Shown: in pieces, positions 18,728 to 28,056 of the stretch
Numbering within the stretch: the stretch's first letter is position 1
How the letters are laid out: the number at the start of each line of letters is the position of its first letter
Assembly: GCA_026418275.1 (NCBI GenBank)
Contig: JAOABQ010000051.1
Location: 39,976 to 103,975, forward strand
Length of the DNA stretch: 64,000 bases
From: Clostridia bacterium
Lineage (GTDB): Bacteria; Bacillota; Clostridia; Acetivibrionales; DSM-2933
Reading direction: 5' to 3'
The notes under the pieces: generated by a model
The model's input: only the letters and a program-made list of their open reading frames with translations
The model's database searches: none
Told to the model about the DNA's origin: nothing
Program-made: the position numbers and the translations under genes

Positions 18728-19453
18728 TTAAAAACCAAGTACTTTTTTGATAAGTTTTCTTAATGGTTTTGGCAAAGCTAATACTAATTTCTTTGTGGTT
18801 TCATTTTTTATTATATTTGTCATAAAACCTACTTTTGCTGATAGGATTAGTCTGTTTCTTATTCTGTCATATATGGAGTTTTTCTCTACTTTCTGAGCAT
18901 ACAGTATTGATTCTGTTAGCCCAATGTTCTTGAAGTGTTTTGATTTGATTATATATTCCTTTACAAACCTTGTTACGCCAAAGTTATAATAATCATGAAA
19001 AGCCATGATGCCGCCGTTTATAACTTTCGGAAACCACAGGCTGAAATCCAGCTTGACACATTCATACTCATGGAGTCCATCAATAAAAATAAATTCAATG
19101 GGGTGGTTAAAATCTTTTGCTGCATCTTCCGAAGTCTTTACAATAGGTGTTATGATATCATCTACTTTAGCATACGATATGTTATTTTTAAATTCTGCAA
19201 ATGTGCCGCTAAATTTTTCCCCTTCTACATAAAGTGTTCCAATATGGGGATCTATTGCGAAAATATCAACATTTTTGCCTTCTTTTGACCCATGTCCAAT
19301 CCAAATTGTAGATTTTCCCTTCCATGAGCCTATTTCAACTATCTTGCCTCTGCCCTGACAGTTTTTTGCCAGGTTATAAAGGAGCATACCCTCTCTGTCC
19401 TTAAGCCACCCCTCAACCTTCTCTATAATAACCTTAATCTCTTCGACTTTCAT
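18728..19453 (-). CDS. Class I SAM methyltransferase (Methyltransf_24 type)
   Basis: A 241-residue protein with the motif VEIGSWKGKSTIWIG (about 36-50), then IDPHIGTLYVEG and FIDGLHEYECVKLDF. This is the pattern of the Methyltransf_24/cephalosporin-hydroxylase-like group, which often occurs in glycan clusters as sugar O-methyltransferases. The C-terminal 45 residues are basic and hydrophobic. It lies 14 bases from the GT10 gene. The acceptor is unknown. Confidence 0.75.
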   Translation of the reverse strand: MKVEEIKVIIEKVEGWLKDREGMLLYNLAKNCQGRGKIVEIGSWKGKSTIWIGHGSKEGKNVDIFAIDPHIGTLYVEGEKFSGTFAEFKNNISYAKVDDIITPIVKTSEDAAKDFNHPIEFIFIDGLHEYECVKLDFSLWFPKVINGGIMAFHDYYNFGVTRFVKEYIIKSKHFKNIGLTESILYAQKVEKNSIYDRIRNRLILSAKVGFMTNIIKNETTKKLVLALPKPLRKLIKKVLGF

Positions 19454-19487
19454 TAGTATTCCTCCATTTATTAAGATAAACCTTAAA

Positions 19488-20363
19488 CTATATTACTTTT
19501 TTCAGCTTGAAAATATATTCTTCCAAAGCTAAATTCCATTCGGGAAGTAGTCCAAACCCACTGGCAGACAAACTGTAGTTCTTTAAAATCTCACAATCAG
19601 GAACAGGGGCTTTTCTTACAAAATGCTCCGAGGTGACTCCATCAACCTTAATGTGAAGACCAAAACAATCAATTATCTTCTTTACATAACCATATCTGGT
19701 GCAATGGCTGCTGTTTGTAATATGGTAGCATCCGTACAAGTCAGTAGTTATAAGCTCAGCGATTTTATTTGCCAAGTGCAGTGTATATGTTGGACAACCG
19801 TATTTGTCCAATGCACTTTGCATCTTACCGTTTTTTAATGCCTCAATGTACCTGTTGTAAACAAAATTCTTCTTATGTGATAAATTACCCCCGAACAGCC
19901 ATCCCGGACGTACAATAAAATACTTTTCGCAGTATTCCCGCACCATTTCCTCTCCCAAATATTTCGATTTGGCATACTCAGTCTTCAATACAACCTCATC
20001 TGTTTCGGCATATTCCCTGAGCTGATCTCCAAATAGTCCACAGGAGCTTATATATACAAGCTTCGAATTATATTTATCACAATATAATGAAATGTTTTCG
20101 GTGCCGTATGTGTTTACTCTGAAAGCTTCCTCAGGCTTTTCCTCACAAAGATCCACATTAGTCATTGCGGCAGTATGGATAACAAAATCAGGTCTTACTT
20201 GGGCAAATAGTTGTTCAACATTTTCTCTATCCGTTATATCAAGCTGCTTCCTATCAAAACCAACGACCTCAATTTCTTTCATTTTATCGTTTGACATGAA
20301 TACGCTTAATAAATCGGTTGCAAGCATCCCGCATGCCCCGGTAATCAGCATCCTTGCTTTCAT
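19488..20363 (-). CDS. RmlD-like nucleotide-sugar reductase (SDR)
   Basis: An SDR protein of about 291 residues of the sugar-nucleotide-binding (RmlD) family: ITGACGMLATDLL at the N-terminus, then VIHTAAMTNVDLCEEKP and the YAKSKYLGEEMV active-site motif. The ATG at 20363 overlaps the stop of the upstream cupin gene as ATGA, and GGGAGA lies just upstream. It probably reduces the 4-keto group of a 6-deoxyhexose. Its neighbours (RmlC-like, rfbG, rfbF) suggest a CDP-linked substrate, not dTDP. Confidence 0.75.
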   Translation of the reverse strand: MKARMLITGACGMLATDLLSVFMSNDKMKEIEVVGFDRKQLDITDRENVEQLFAQVRPDFVIHTAAMTNVDLCEEKPEEAFRVNTYGTENISLYCDKYNSKLVYISSCGLFGDQLREYAETDEVVLKTEYAKSKYLGEEMVREYCEKYFIVRPGWLFGGNLSHKKNFVYNRYIEALKNGKMQSALDKYGCPTYTLHLANKIAELITTDLYGCYHITNSSHCTRYGYVKKIIDCFGLHIKVDGVTSEHFVRKAPVPDCEILKNYSLSASGFGLLPEWNLALEEYIFKLKKVI

Positions 20364-20812
20364 CTGTCTTTTATCTCCCAACTGAAATTAATAATTCTGT
20401 TATTGTGCGGATCCATTCTTTGCATTTTGTCTTCCGAATGCACTACTGTAATAAGGTCGGCAACAATTGCCATCTCGGTTCCAATCCCCTGGAAGCCGTT
20501 CCAAACACCTCTGGGTATCTGAACCAGGCAATAATTATAATCCCCTAGATAAATTTCCTGCAGTTCACCGTACGTACTCGAATTTTCCCGGTCGTCATAC
20601 AGTACAAGCCTTATCATACCCTTAATAACCGAATAGTTAAGGATTGCATTTTCATGCAGATGCCACCCTTTTACAACACCCGGGTATACAGTCGAGAAAT
20701 AAATTTCTCCAAACCCTTTAAATTCTGGATCACTGCTTTCCTGCATCTTCATTATAAAGCCTCTATCATCAGGTATCCGTTTTAAAGGTTTGACTATAAC
20801 ACCTTCTATCAT
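20360..20812 (-). CDS. RmlC-like nucleotide-sugar epimerase (cupin)
   Basis: A 150-residue cupin of the dTDP-4-dehydrorhamnose 3,5-epimerase superfamily. PDDRGFIMKMQ and the STVYPGVVKGWHLHENA motif (equivalent to the catalytic His region) are present, but it is shorter than true RmlC (about 180 residues). It lies between an RmlD-like reductase and CDP-glucose 4,6-dehydratase. The likely substrate is therefore CDP-4-keto-6-deoxyglucose, epimerised at C3 and/or C5 before reduction. That assignment is an inference from gene order. Confidence 0.72.
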   Translation of the reverse strand: MIEGVIVKPLKRIPDDRGFIMKMQESSDPEFKGFGEIYFSTVYPGVVKGWHLHENAILNYSVIKGMIRLVLYDDRENSSTYGELQEIYLGDYNYCLVQIPRGVWNGFQGIGTEMAIVADLITVVHSEDKMQRMDPHNNRIINFSWEIKDR

Positions 20813-20855
20813 TTATACACCTCCAGAATAATAGGTTTGTATATATTGAAACATT

Positions 20856-21932
20856 TCAATTACAATACTTAGTATATCGGTTAATCTGTCTGCAGCAGAC
20901 TTCCAGCAGATTCTTTCCTTCTTTATACGCCTTCGACCATTCTACAATATTTAATAATGCCTCATTAATATCCATTTTCGGATACCAGCCTAAATAAGTC
21001 TTGGCCTTTGAACAATCAAGCTTTAAGTATTTGGATTCATGTCCAAAGGACTCGGATTCTATCTCATATCCTGCTTTTTCATCCCACAGCTTGCAAATAC
21101 CTTTTACAACCGCTTCAACAGTTATTGCAGAGCTGTTTTCAGGTCCGAAATTCCATGCTTCGGAATATTTGGGGCCATCTAGAAATAGTTTCTGCGCTAA
21201 AAGAAGGTAACCTCTTACTGGCTCCAAAACATGCTGCCATGGCCTTATGGATTGGGGATTCCTTATTATTATCTTCCTGCCTTCAAGCAGAGCCCTTATA
21301 CAGTCGGGTATCAACCTATTATCTGCCCAATCCCCGCCGCCAATGACATTTCCTGCTCTTGCAGAAGCAATGCCTACACCATGTTTTTCAAAGTTTTCAG
21401 GATTGAAAAATGAAAGCCTATACGAAGATGTGATTAGTTCAGAGCAGGCCTTACTGCAGGAATAAGGATCGTACCCCCCCATTGGCTCATTCTCCCTGTA
21501 TGCCCATACCCATTCCTTGTTTTCATAACACTTATCGGTTGTAACATTTATAACTGCTTTAACACTTTTGCAATTTTTCACAGCCTCAAAAAGATTCACA
21601 GTCCCCATTAAGTTTATATCATAGGTCTCAACGGTATTCTTATACGATTCTGATACCAATGGCTGTGCAGCCATATGAATGATTATTTCCGGTTCAGCTT
21701 TTTGAATTACCGTATTTAAGAGTTCCCTATCACGGATATCTCCTATTACAGAGTTTACCAGAGAATCTATTTTACATAGTTCAAACATACTTGGCATTGT
21801 CGGCGGGTTTAATGCATACCCTGTTACTTCTGCTCCAAGCATTGAGAGCCATAAACACATCCAGGATCCTTTAAATCCTGTATGTCCGGTTAAAAAAACT
21901 TTTCTGCCTTTCCAAAAACTTTTATCCAACAT
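20856..21932 (-). CDS. rfbG: CDP-glucose 4,6-dehydratase
   Basis: An extended SDR of about 358 residues. KSFWKGRKVFLTGHTGFKGSW is the hallmark N-terminus of RfbG/DdhB; MAAQPLVSESYKNTVETYDIN, NVTTDKCYENKEW and YDPYSCSKACSE follow. It converts CDP-glucose to CDP-4-keto-6-deoxyglucose. The ATG at 21932 is chosen because AGGAG lies 8 bases upstream. A longer frame reaches 22037 but runs into the rfbF gene. It forms a unit with rfbF (upstream) and the cupin and reductase genes (downstream). Confidence 0.92.
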   Translation of the reverse strand: MLDKSFWKGRKVFLTGHTGFKGSWMCLWLSMLGAEVTGYALNPPTMPSMFELCKIDSLVNSVIGDIRDRELLNTVIQKAEPEIIIHMAAQPLVSESYKNTVETYDINLMGTVNLFEAVKNCKSVKAVINVTTDKCYENKEWVWAYRENEPMGGYDPYSCSKACSELITSSYRLSFFNPENFEKHGVGIASARAGNVIGGGDWADNRLIPDCIRALLEGRKIIIRNPQSIRPWQHVLEPVRGYLLLAQKLFLDGPKYSEAWNFGPENSSAITVEAVVKGICKLWDEKAGYEIESESFGHESKYLKLDCSKAKTYLGWYPKMDINEALLNIVEWSKAYKEGKNLLEVCCRQINRYTKYCN

Positions 21933-21952
21933 ATTGTTATTACTCCTATTTG

Positions 21953-22732
21953 TTACCATAATTTCCACGGTGCATTCCCGCTTTGCCACAGGTTTTCCAA
22001 TATGTTCCTGTCTCTTAAAGTATCCATTGGCTGCCAAAAATTCTTATGCTTATAGGCAACAAGCTCATTTGCCAAAGCCAGGTTTTCCAGGGGTTCCTTT
22101 TCTAAAACTGTATTGTCTCCATTTATATAATCAAATACCGAAGGCTCCATTACAAAAAATCCGGCATTTACCCAATGACCGTCACCCTTTGGTTTTTCAA
22201 AAAATCCGCCTACCATATTATCTTCAGTAAGTGTAATAGCACCAAATTTCCCGCTCGGCTGAGTGGTAGTTATTGTTGCAGTCTTCCCGTGTGATTTATG
22301 GTACTTTACCAGCTCTTTAATGTTAACATTGGACACTCCATCACCATATGTCAACATAAATGTTTCATTTCCGATATATGACTGTATTCTTTTTACCCTA
22401 CCTCCAGTCATAGTATCAAGGCCGGTATTTACAAGGGTTATCTTCCACTGCTCTGCGGAATTATTGGAATGGTACTGTATATTTTCCTTCCCATCTCTAA
22501 AATCGAATGTCACGTCAGACTCATGAAGAAAGTAATGTGCAAAGTATTCTTTAATGTAGTAACCCTTATATCCAAGGCATATTATAAAATCATTATATCC
22601 ATGGAATAAATATGACTTCATAATATGCCACAGTATGGGCTTTTCACCTATTTCTATCATTGGTTTAGGTTTTATATGAGACTCCTCACTTATTCTTGTC
22701 CCATATCCGCCTGCAAGTATGACAACTTTCAA
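21953..22732 (-). CDS. rfbF: Glucose-1-phosphate cytidylyltransferase
   Basis: A 259-residue nucleotidyltransferase with the motif LAGGYGTRISEESHIKPKPM near the N-terminus, which is the RfbF/DdhA form, and GDGHWVNAGFFVMEPSVFDYI later. It makes CDP-glucose from glucose-1-phosphate and CTP, the first step of the CDP-6-deoxyhexose branch. The length (about 257 residues) is normal. It is followed 20 bases later by rfbG. Confidence 0.93.
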   Translation of the reverse strand: MKVVILAGGYGTRISEESHIKPKPMIEIGEKPILWHIMKSYLFHGYNDFIICLGYKGYYIKEYFAHYFLHESDVTFDFRDGKENIQYHSNNSAEQWKITLVNTGLDTMTGGRVKRIQSYIGNETFMLTYGDGVSNVNIKELVKYHKSHGKTATITTTQPSGKFGAITLTEDNMVGGFFEKPKGDGHWVNAGFFVMEPSVFDYINGDNTVLEKEPLENLALANELVAYKHKNFWQPMDTLRDRNILENLWQSGNAPWKLW

Positions 22733-22797
22733 AATTATCCCTCCAAATCGCTAAAATACTGGAAGTATCAAGTGTAATTCATGCTTTATATAATTTA

Positions 22798-23970
22798 TCA
22801 ATTAATTATTACTTTTGATAAAACATCATTCAATTGACCAGAGTATTTTTCATGGTTATTGCACTGCATCTTTTTATAGCCTGATACAATAAAATTTGAC
22901 TTCAGTTCATTATTCTCCAGCATTGTACATACTTTTTCTGCCATGTCCTCTATATCCAGCGGATTAAATAACAAGCCCGCATCTCCAACCTGTTCGGGCA
23001 ACCCGACAACATTTGAACAACATACAGCAGTCCCCGTACCAAATGCTTCATATACCGGTATGCTTATGCTTTCAAATAAAGTTGGCATTACAAGCATCTC
23101 AGCCATCTTGTATATGGCAGGCATATCCTCATAATCAATAAAGCCCAGTATATGAACCTTATTTTCCAATTTTAACTCCTTAATTCTTGCAGTAATATCC
23201 AAAAGGTTTTTTCTTAGGATTTCTTCATCCTTTTTGCCAGTTAGAACCAGATGTACATCCTTATGTTTTGATTCCACCCTTTTAAAAGCTTCTATCAGCC
23301 CCATGTGATTCTTATGGAACCAGAATTGTGCAGCCGGATAAAAAAGGTATCTGTCAGGCAAACTATATTTAGACTTAACCTTTTCAAATTCATTGGCGCT
23401 ATAATCCCTTTTGGCTGTTGCCGGAGGCGGTGCGGGAATAACATTTATCCTGTTCACGTCAGCTTTCAGGAATTTAACAATATCACTCTTTACATAATTT
23501 GACTCACATATTATCTGTGTGGCATGCTTTGCAACAGCCTTTTTTACTATATACCTTTTTATATTCTCCATTAAAGGGAAAAAATCAGGAAAATACCTTT
23601 CCTGAAGGTCATGTATTGTTACAATATATTTTTTTCCGGCAAAAAAATGGGGATAAGGTGATATAGTAGGAGAAATAAAAACATCTATATCAGAAAAAAT
23701 GCTTTTTTCATACCTGGATAAAGCGAATGTTTTCAGAAAATAAAATAGCAGTGAAATATTTCTTACGCATTTACTTATTAAGCTATTTTTAATTCCTGAA
23801 AGCTTTCGAACCTCAAACCCCAGCTTATCATAAAGACTATTATTATTTGTGGTAAATATTATATATTTATTGCTTTTTTCACATGCCAAAGCATCTATCA
23901 TTGACATTGTATATTGGTTTACTCCTCCGCTATTTTCTCCACTTAGCGCTAAAATGCCAATCTTTTTCAT
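22798..23970 (-). CDS. Glycosyltransferase family 4
   Basis: A 390-residue GT-B enzyme of the GT4 mannosyltransferase-like type. SGENSGGVNQYTMSMIDAL is at the N-terminus, TIHDLQERYFPDFF and PAAQFWFHKNHMGLIEAF lie mid-protein, and PTLFESISIPVYEAFGTGTAV is the donor motif. The last base of the aminotransferase stop region is shared with this gene start (1-base overlap). Donor specificity is unknown; members of this subgroup often transfer mannose or related sugars from GDP donors. Confidence 0.86.
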   Translation of the reverse strand: MKKIGILALSGENSGGVNQYTMSMIDALACEKSNKYIIFTTNNNSLYDKLGFEVRKLSGIKNSLISKCVRNISLLFYFLKTFALSRYEKSIFSDIDVFISPTISPYPHFFAGKKYIVTIHDLQERYFPDFFPLMENIKRYIVKKAVAKHATQIICESNYVKSDIVKFLKADVNRINVIPAPPPATAKRDYSANEFEKVKSKYSLPDRYLFYPAAQFWFHKNHMGLIEAFKRVESKHKDVHLVLTGKKDEEILRKNLLDITARIKELKLENKVHILGFIDYEDMPAIYKMAEMLVMPTLFESISIPVYEAFGTGTAVCCSNVVGLPEQVGDAGLLFNPLDIEDMAEKVCTMLENNELKSNFIVSGYKKMQCNNHEKYSGQLNDVLSKVIIN

Positions 23971-25253
23971 TATCTGCTCCCTGATAATACACCATCTAAG
24001 GTTTTAATTAGTTTTTTAAGCTTACTTTTTGTAAGAAAGTATGTTTTCGGAAACCCTACTCCTATATTATTAAAGACATCTATAGAATTTGAATAATTAT
24101 ATGAATAGTTGCTCTCAAGCCTATTCATATTGCCTTTAAGAATCCATTCACGCCAAGCACCGTCTTTAAAAAATGATAAGGAAGTAAGCAGTTCAAAATT
24201 TGCATTCCTTACCTGTATACCCTGTTGTCCGCATCTTTTTACAAGTTCATCTCTGGATATTCCAAGAGTTTTCTCATCAATTTTTGCAATTACCTGGCTG
24301 TATGCAGATATAGCCTCATAATTATTTGAAGGGAATAATTCAAATCCCGGTCTGCCTTTGATAAATTCATTAAATTCAAAAACATTGTTTCTAAGTTCAT
24401 TGAGCATTTTGGGATACGCTCTAAGCTGCTCTAATGCAACAGCAGCTACAACCTCCGATATCCTTCCATTCCATGAGAGGGTTTTTTGATCACGAACTCC
24501 GAACTCATGATGCATCTCGCCCCAACTTCTTATTGTTCTCATTTCCTTTGCAAGTGCTTCATCATTTGTTGTTATGATGCCTCCCTCACCAGCCTGAATT
24601 GGCTTTAAACAACCAAAGGAGAAAATTCCCGCATTACCAAATGAGCCTATTTTATTTCCTTTATAGGTTGCACCCAATGCCAATGCCGCATCTTCAATTA
24701 CCATCAGATTGTGCTGTTTGGCAAATTCGGCTATCATAGTCATATTTTCCGGGTTGCCCCACATATGAACCGGTATTATGACTTTCGTATTATCAGATAC
24801 CCAATGCATAAGACTTTTTTTATCAAGCATAAAAGTATTGTGAGCAATATCTGAAAATACAGGTGTTCCTCCTGCTGCAATTATTGCAAAAGGGTCTGCT
24901 ATGCAAGTATCTACCTGATGAATAACCTCATCGCCCGGTTTTATCCCAAGTGCTCTAAGGGCTATTTGAATGGCCATCCCGCCTGTATTGACAGCAATGG
25001 CATATTTTGTCCCAATATATTCGGCGAATTCACTTTCCAGCTTTTGGTGAACCAGGTCCGACCCATAGTTCATATTCCAATAGGGTGATTTCAGAACATT
25101 TTTAACGGCACTTATTTCTTTACGCATTACTCTAGGATAGGTACCCATTAACCCTGAAAATAGTCTGTAAGCCAATTTCTTAATTAATTTTACTAGCCTC
25201 GAGTATTTTCCCTCGTTTTTTTTTAGAAGCAATATAATTGAATTTATACCCAT
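23970..25253 (-). CDS. DegT/DnrJ/EryC1/StrS aminotransferase-like protein
   Basis: A 427-residue PLP protein. NTGGMAIQIALRALGIKPGDEV and VIPVHMWGNPENM are typical of the family, and the PLP lysine is in FSFGCLKPIQAGEGG. Because lysine is present, it is not the RfbH 3-dehydratase, in which this residue is histidine. The protein has an N-terminal extension of about 40 basic residues. Its substrate is not evident; the neighbouring CDP-sugar genes and an amino-inositol or aminosugar product are both possible. Confidence 0.75.
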   Translation of the reverse strand: MGINSIILLLKKNEGKYSRLVKLIKKLAYRLFSGLMGTYPRVMRKEISAVKNVLKSPYWNMNYGSDLVHQKLESEFAEYIGTKYAIAVNTGGMAIQIALRALGIKPGDEVIHQVDTCIADPFAIIAAGGTPVFSDIAHNTFMLDKKSLMHWVSDNTKVIIPVHMWGNPENMTMIAEFAKQHNLMVIEDAALALGATYKGNKIGSFGNAGIFSFGCLKPIQAGEGGIITTNDEALAKEMRTIRSWGEMHHEFGVRDQKTLSWNGRISEVVAAVALEQLRAYPKMLNELRNNVFEFNEFIKGRPGFELFPSNNYEAISAYSQVIAKIDEKTLGISRDELVKRCGQQGIQVRNANFELLTSLSFFKDGAWREWILKGNMNRLESNYSYNYSNSIDVFNNIGVGFPKTYFLTKSKLKKLIKTLDGVLSGSR

Positions 25254-25270
25254 TCTGTAAACCTCTTATT

Positions 25271-26128
25271 TTATTTTCTGGCTACAAAGCTATGCAAGCG
25301 ACCTTGTACCTTCTTTTTTTTCAATACCCATACGCCTATTTTAAAGACAAGAGCTTCAGGTAAAAACCTGCTTAGTAATTTCCCATGTTTTGAATAAACT
25401 ATTTCATGCTTGAAAATGTCTTTCGTTCTTGGAAAAAGATTTATTATATTATCGTAAGGACCAAAATCACATATAATATTTCCCCCAGCCTGTTTTATGG
25501 CATTCACATAGTCTTCATGTTTAAAGGCATTTTCTCCGCCATATAGCTGGTGATCAGGCTGGTTATCCAGAAATTTTTTCAAACCTTCGGAATAATCATC
25601 TACAACATGCTCTCTTGTTGCAACTAGCAAACCACCTTTTTTCAATATGCGGAAAATTTCCTTAAGCATTTTACCTAAGTCTTTTGCATGGTGTAGTGCT
25701 TGTCTAACATATACCACATCAAACATTTCATCTTCAATTGGAATATTTTCTCCATAACCGGTTATTATTGAAATGCTATCTATTTTTTCATGGGTTTTAA
25801 CATATTCAATTGCACCATATCCCACAGTTTTAGAGGGGTCTGGTTCAAGAGCTACAACATCAAACCCCGATATTGCAAAGGCGTATGTTGCTATCCCATT
25901 GCCTGCAGCCAAATCCAGTACTTTTTTCGCTTGAGGCATCTCTCTTTTTATTATTTCTTTGACTTCATCAAACTCAGTACTTACATAAAACCTTTTGCAA
26001 TTAGCCAATATATCGTCTGTAAGATAGGAGTAATATATAAATTTATCGTATTGGGGGTCTTTCCGAAGTATTTGAATAGCTTCTTCCCATGTATATTCGA
26101 ATTTTTTTTCCATTTCTACCTCTGACAA
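25271..26128 (-). CDS. Class I SAM methyltransferase (type 11)
   Basis: A 285-residue methyltransferase. Motif I is KVLDLAAGNGIATYAF (about 91-106), followed by VVALEPDPSKT, DVVYVRQALHHAKDLGKML and IFRILKKGGLLVATREH. These match the Methyltransf_11 family. The N-terminal 85 residues form an alpha-helical extension. It lies between the aminotransferase and a second methyltransferase, 9 and 17 bases away. The substrate is unknown. Confidence 0.8.
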   Translation of the reverse strand: MSEVEMEKKFEYTWEEAIQILRKDPQYDKFIYYSYLTDDILANCKRFYVSTEFDEVKEIIKREMPQAKKVLDLAAGNGIATYAFAISGFDVVALEPDPSKTVGYGAIEYVKTHEKIDSISIITGYGENIPIEDEMFDVVYVRQALHHAKDLGKMLKEIFRILKKGGLLVATREHVVDDYSEGLKKFLDNQPDHQLYGGENAFKHEDYVNAIKQAGGNIICDFGPYDNIINLFPRTKDIFKHEIVYSKHGKLLSRFLPEALVFKIGVWVLKKKKVQGRLHSFVARK

Positions 26129-26137
26129 AGTTTAGTA

Positions 26138-26926
26138 TTAGTATCCTCTTCTAAAGTGCAAGAAAATAACTTTATAATCACCATACTGCAAGCCTTTTAT
26201 ATCCAAATCCTTTGAAAACCTTTCGGAATTGGGCTTAGGTTCAATATTCTCCACATAACGGTTGTCAACTAAATAATCGATAAGCTCCCATCCTGAGAAA
26301 AGCTTTTTAAGTGTATCAATGTCAAAAATCCAATGGTTGTTAAAAACCAGGCAGTTAGGTCCAAATGTAATACTAAAAATCAGATCCGCTCTGTCTTTCA
26401 TCGTACGATCCAGTTCCTTAAACAGGTTAATTAAAGCATAAGGATCCAGTTCATCTCCATATCTGGCTAAACCAATAAGCTGCAAGGATACTGCGGAAGT
26501 AAATACATCAAATGTCTTATCCTCGAAGGGAAGTTTCTTAGTCACATCATGGAATGTATATTTTACATTGGAAATCCTATCTTCACAGTCCGTAAGGACA
26601 AGGGAATATACCTCGTTATTAAGTGAAAGCATTGCATTTGTAATCTTTTTATTTCCTATATCCAAGATTTTTTTCCCTGAACCCATCTTCAGAACTTTTT
26701 CACCCAACCAGAAAGCATATGCCTCATAATGGTTGAAAAACTCCTTTGGATCTGCGGAACAGTCACCCAGCTTTATTTTACTGAAATTCTTAAACGGGTG
26801 GTCTTCTTTCATCATGCTGCAATAAAGTAAGTATCTTTCTTTTATTTTGTAGTTTTTATATCGAGCTTTTATCATACTGAGTAGCTTATTAAATATTTTT
26901 TTTAATATTCTCAATTTATCTCCCAC
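26138..26926 (-). CDS. Methyltransferase-like protein (DUF268-like)
   Basis: A 262-residue protein. A diverged SAM motif KMGSGKKILDIGNKKI is followed by PFEDKTFDVFTSAVSLQLIGLARYGDELDPYALI and KELDRTMKDRADLIFSI, a pattern shared with the DUF268-like protein at 34884-35675. The glycine-rich loop is degenerate (DIGNKK in place of DxGxGxG), so SAM binding is uncertain. The gene overlaps the downstream end of the perosamine-synthase-like gene by 11 bases. Confidence 0.6.
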   Translation of the reverse strand: MGDKLRILKKIFNKLLSMIKARYKNYKIKERYLLYCSMMKEDHPFKNFSKIKLGDCSADPKEFFNHYEAYAFWLGEKVLKMGSGKKILDIGNKKITNAMLSLNNEVYSLVLTDCEDRISNVKYTFHDVTKKLPFEDKTFDVFTSAVSLQLIGLARYGDELDPYALINLFKELDRTMKDRADLIFSITFGPNCLVFNNHWIFDIDTLKKLFSGWELIDYLVDNRYVENIEPKPNSERFSKDLDIKGLQYGDYKVIFLHFRRGY

Positions 26927-28019
26927 CTAACAAACTAATTATCTTGTCGCAGACATATTTAATGTCACTTTCACTAATATCAAAGTAAGACGGCAAATTG
27001 ATACCCCTCTTGTATACCTTATGGACTACAGGAGTATTCGCCCTTTTGTACATCGGCATATCAGAAATCGGGTAAAAATATGGTCTACTGTCTATACCTT
27101 CATTCTTCAAGTCGTTTATCAGTTTATCCCTGTCTGCTTCCTCATAGCCTTCAACTTCAAGACAAACCATCCAGTAAACGTTTTTTGCTTCAATTGAAGT
27201 AAAATTTAGATGCAATCTCGGAATATTATTTAAAAGCAATTTATATATATCAAAAATTTCTTTCTTTCTTTTTAGGAAGGAATCAATTCTCTCCAACTGA
27301 GCTACGCCCAGTGCTGCTTGAATGTTAGTCATTCTGTAATTATATCCGATTTCACTGTGCCAATACCTTTTTGACTTATCCATGGCATGATCACGCAGTC
27401 TTAGTGCTTTTTGGTAAAAATCGTCACAATTTGTCGTAATCATGCCGCCTTCACCCGAAGTAATAATCTTATTGCCATAAAAACTGAATACTCCGCAGTC
27501 TCCTAAAGAACCTACCCTTTCCCCGTTAAATTCCGCTCCATGGGCTTCTGCCGCATCTTCAATAACCAGAAGACCGTTTTCCTTAGCGATACTGTTGATT
27601 AATGCCATGTTTGCCGGATGTCCATATAAATGCACGGGTATTATTGCCTTTGTATTTTTAGTAATTGCCTTTTTTATGGATTCAGGATCAATACATAGTG
27701 TGGTTTCCTCTATATCAACAAAAACCGGATTTGCACCTGTATGTTTTACTGCATTGGCAGTAGCTATAAATGTAAGATCGGGTACAATCACTTCATCACC
27801 AGGACCTATCCCATAAGCTTCAAGAGCCAAGTGAAGTCCTGTAGTACCGTTTGACACTGCAATAGCGTACTTTGTATTAGAAAACTCAGCAAAAGACTTT
27901 TCAAATAATTCAATATACTTTCCAAGAGAAGAAACCCATCCGGATTTTACTGCATCATTAACATACTCAATCTCCTTTTGTGTTATCGACGGCATAGATA
28001 TGGGAATAAAATTATTCAT
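26916..28019 (-). CDS. GDP-perosamine synthase-like aminotransferase
   Basis: A DegT-family PLP aminotransferase of about 367 residues closely resembling perosamine synthases (Per/RfbE). IPISMPSITQKEIEYVNDAV, SNGTTGLHLALEAYGIGPGDEV, VHLYGHPANMALI, the PLP lysine in FSFYGNKIITSGEGG and the GYNYRMTNIQAALG motif are all present. With manC and gmd in the same locus it would convert GDP-4-keto-6-deoxymannose to GDP-D-perosamine. The ATG at 28019 is preferred; a GTG at 28034 is the alternative. Related enzymes act on UDP- or dTDP-4-keto sugars, so the donor is an inference. Confidence 0.78.
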   Translation of the reverse strand: MNNFIPISMPSITQKEIEYVNDAVKSGWVSSLGKYIELFEKSFAEFSNTKYAIAVSNGTTGLHLALEAYGIGPGDEVIVPDLTFIATANAVKHTGANPVFVDIEETTLCIDPESIKKAITKNTKAIIPVHLYGHPANMALINSIAKENGLLVIEDAAEAHGAEFNGERVGSLGDCGVFSFYGNKIITSGEGGMITTNCDDFYQKALRLRDHAMDKSKRYWHSEIGYNYRMTNIQAALGVAQLERIDSFLKRKKEIFDIYKLLLNNIPRLHLNFTSIEAKNVYWMVCLEVEGYEEADRDKLINDLKNEGIDSRPYFYPISDMPMYKRANTPVVHKVYKRGINLPSYFDISESDIKYVCDKIISLLGGR

Positions 28020-28056
28020 TATGCTTAAGTACACTTCCTTTACTCATTTATCTTTT

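Noticed and set aside
23970..25253. DegT protein as RfbH, the CDP-4-keto-6-deoxyglucose 3-dehydratase
   Set aside because: The PLP lysine is present in the CLKPIQAGEGG motif; RfbH has histidine at this position.
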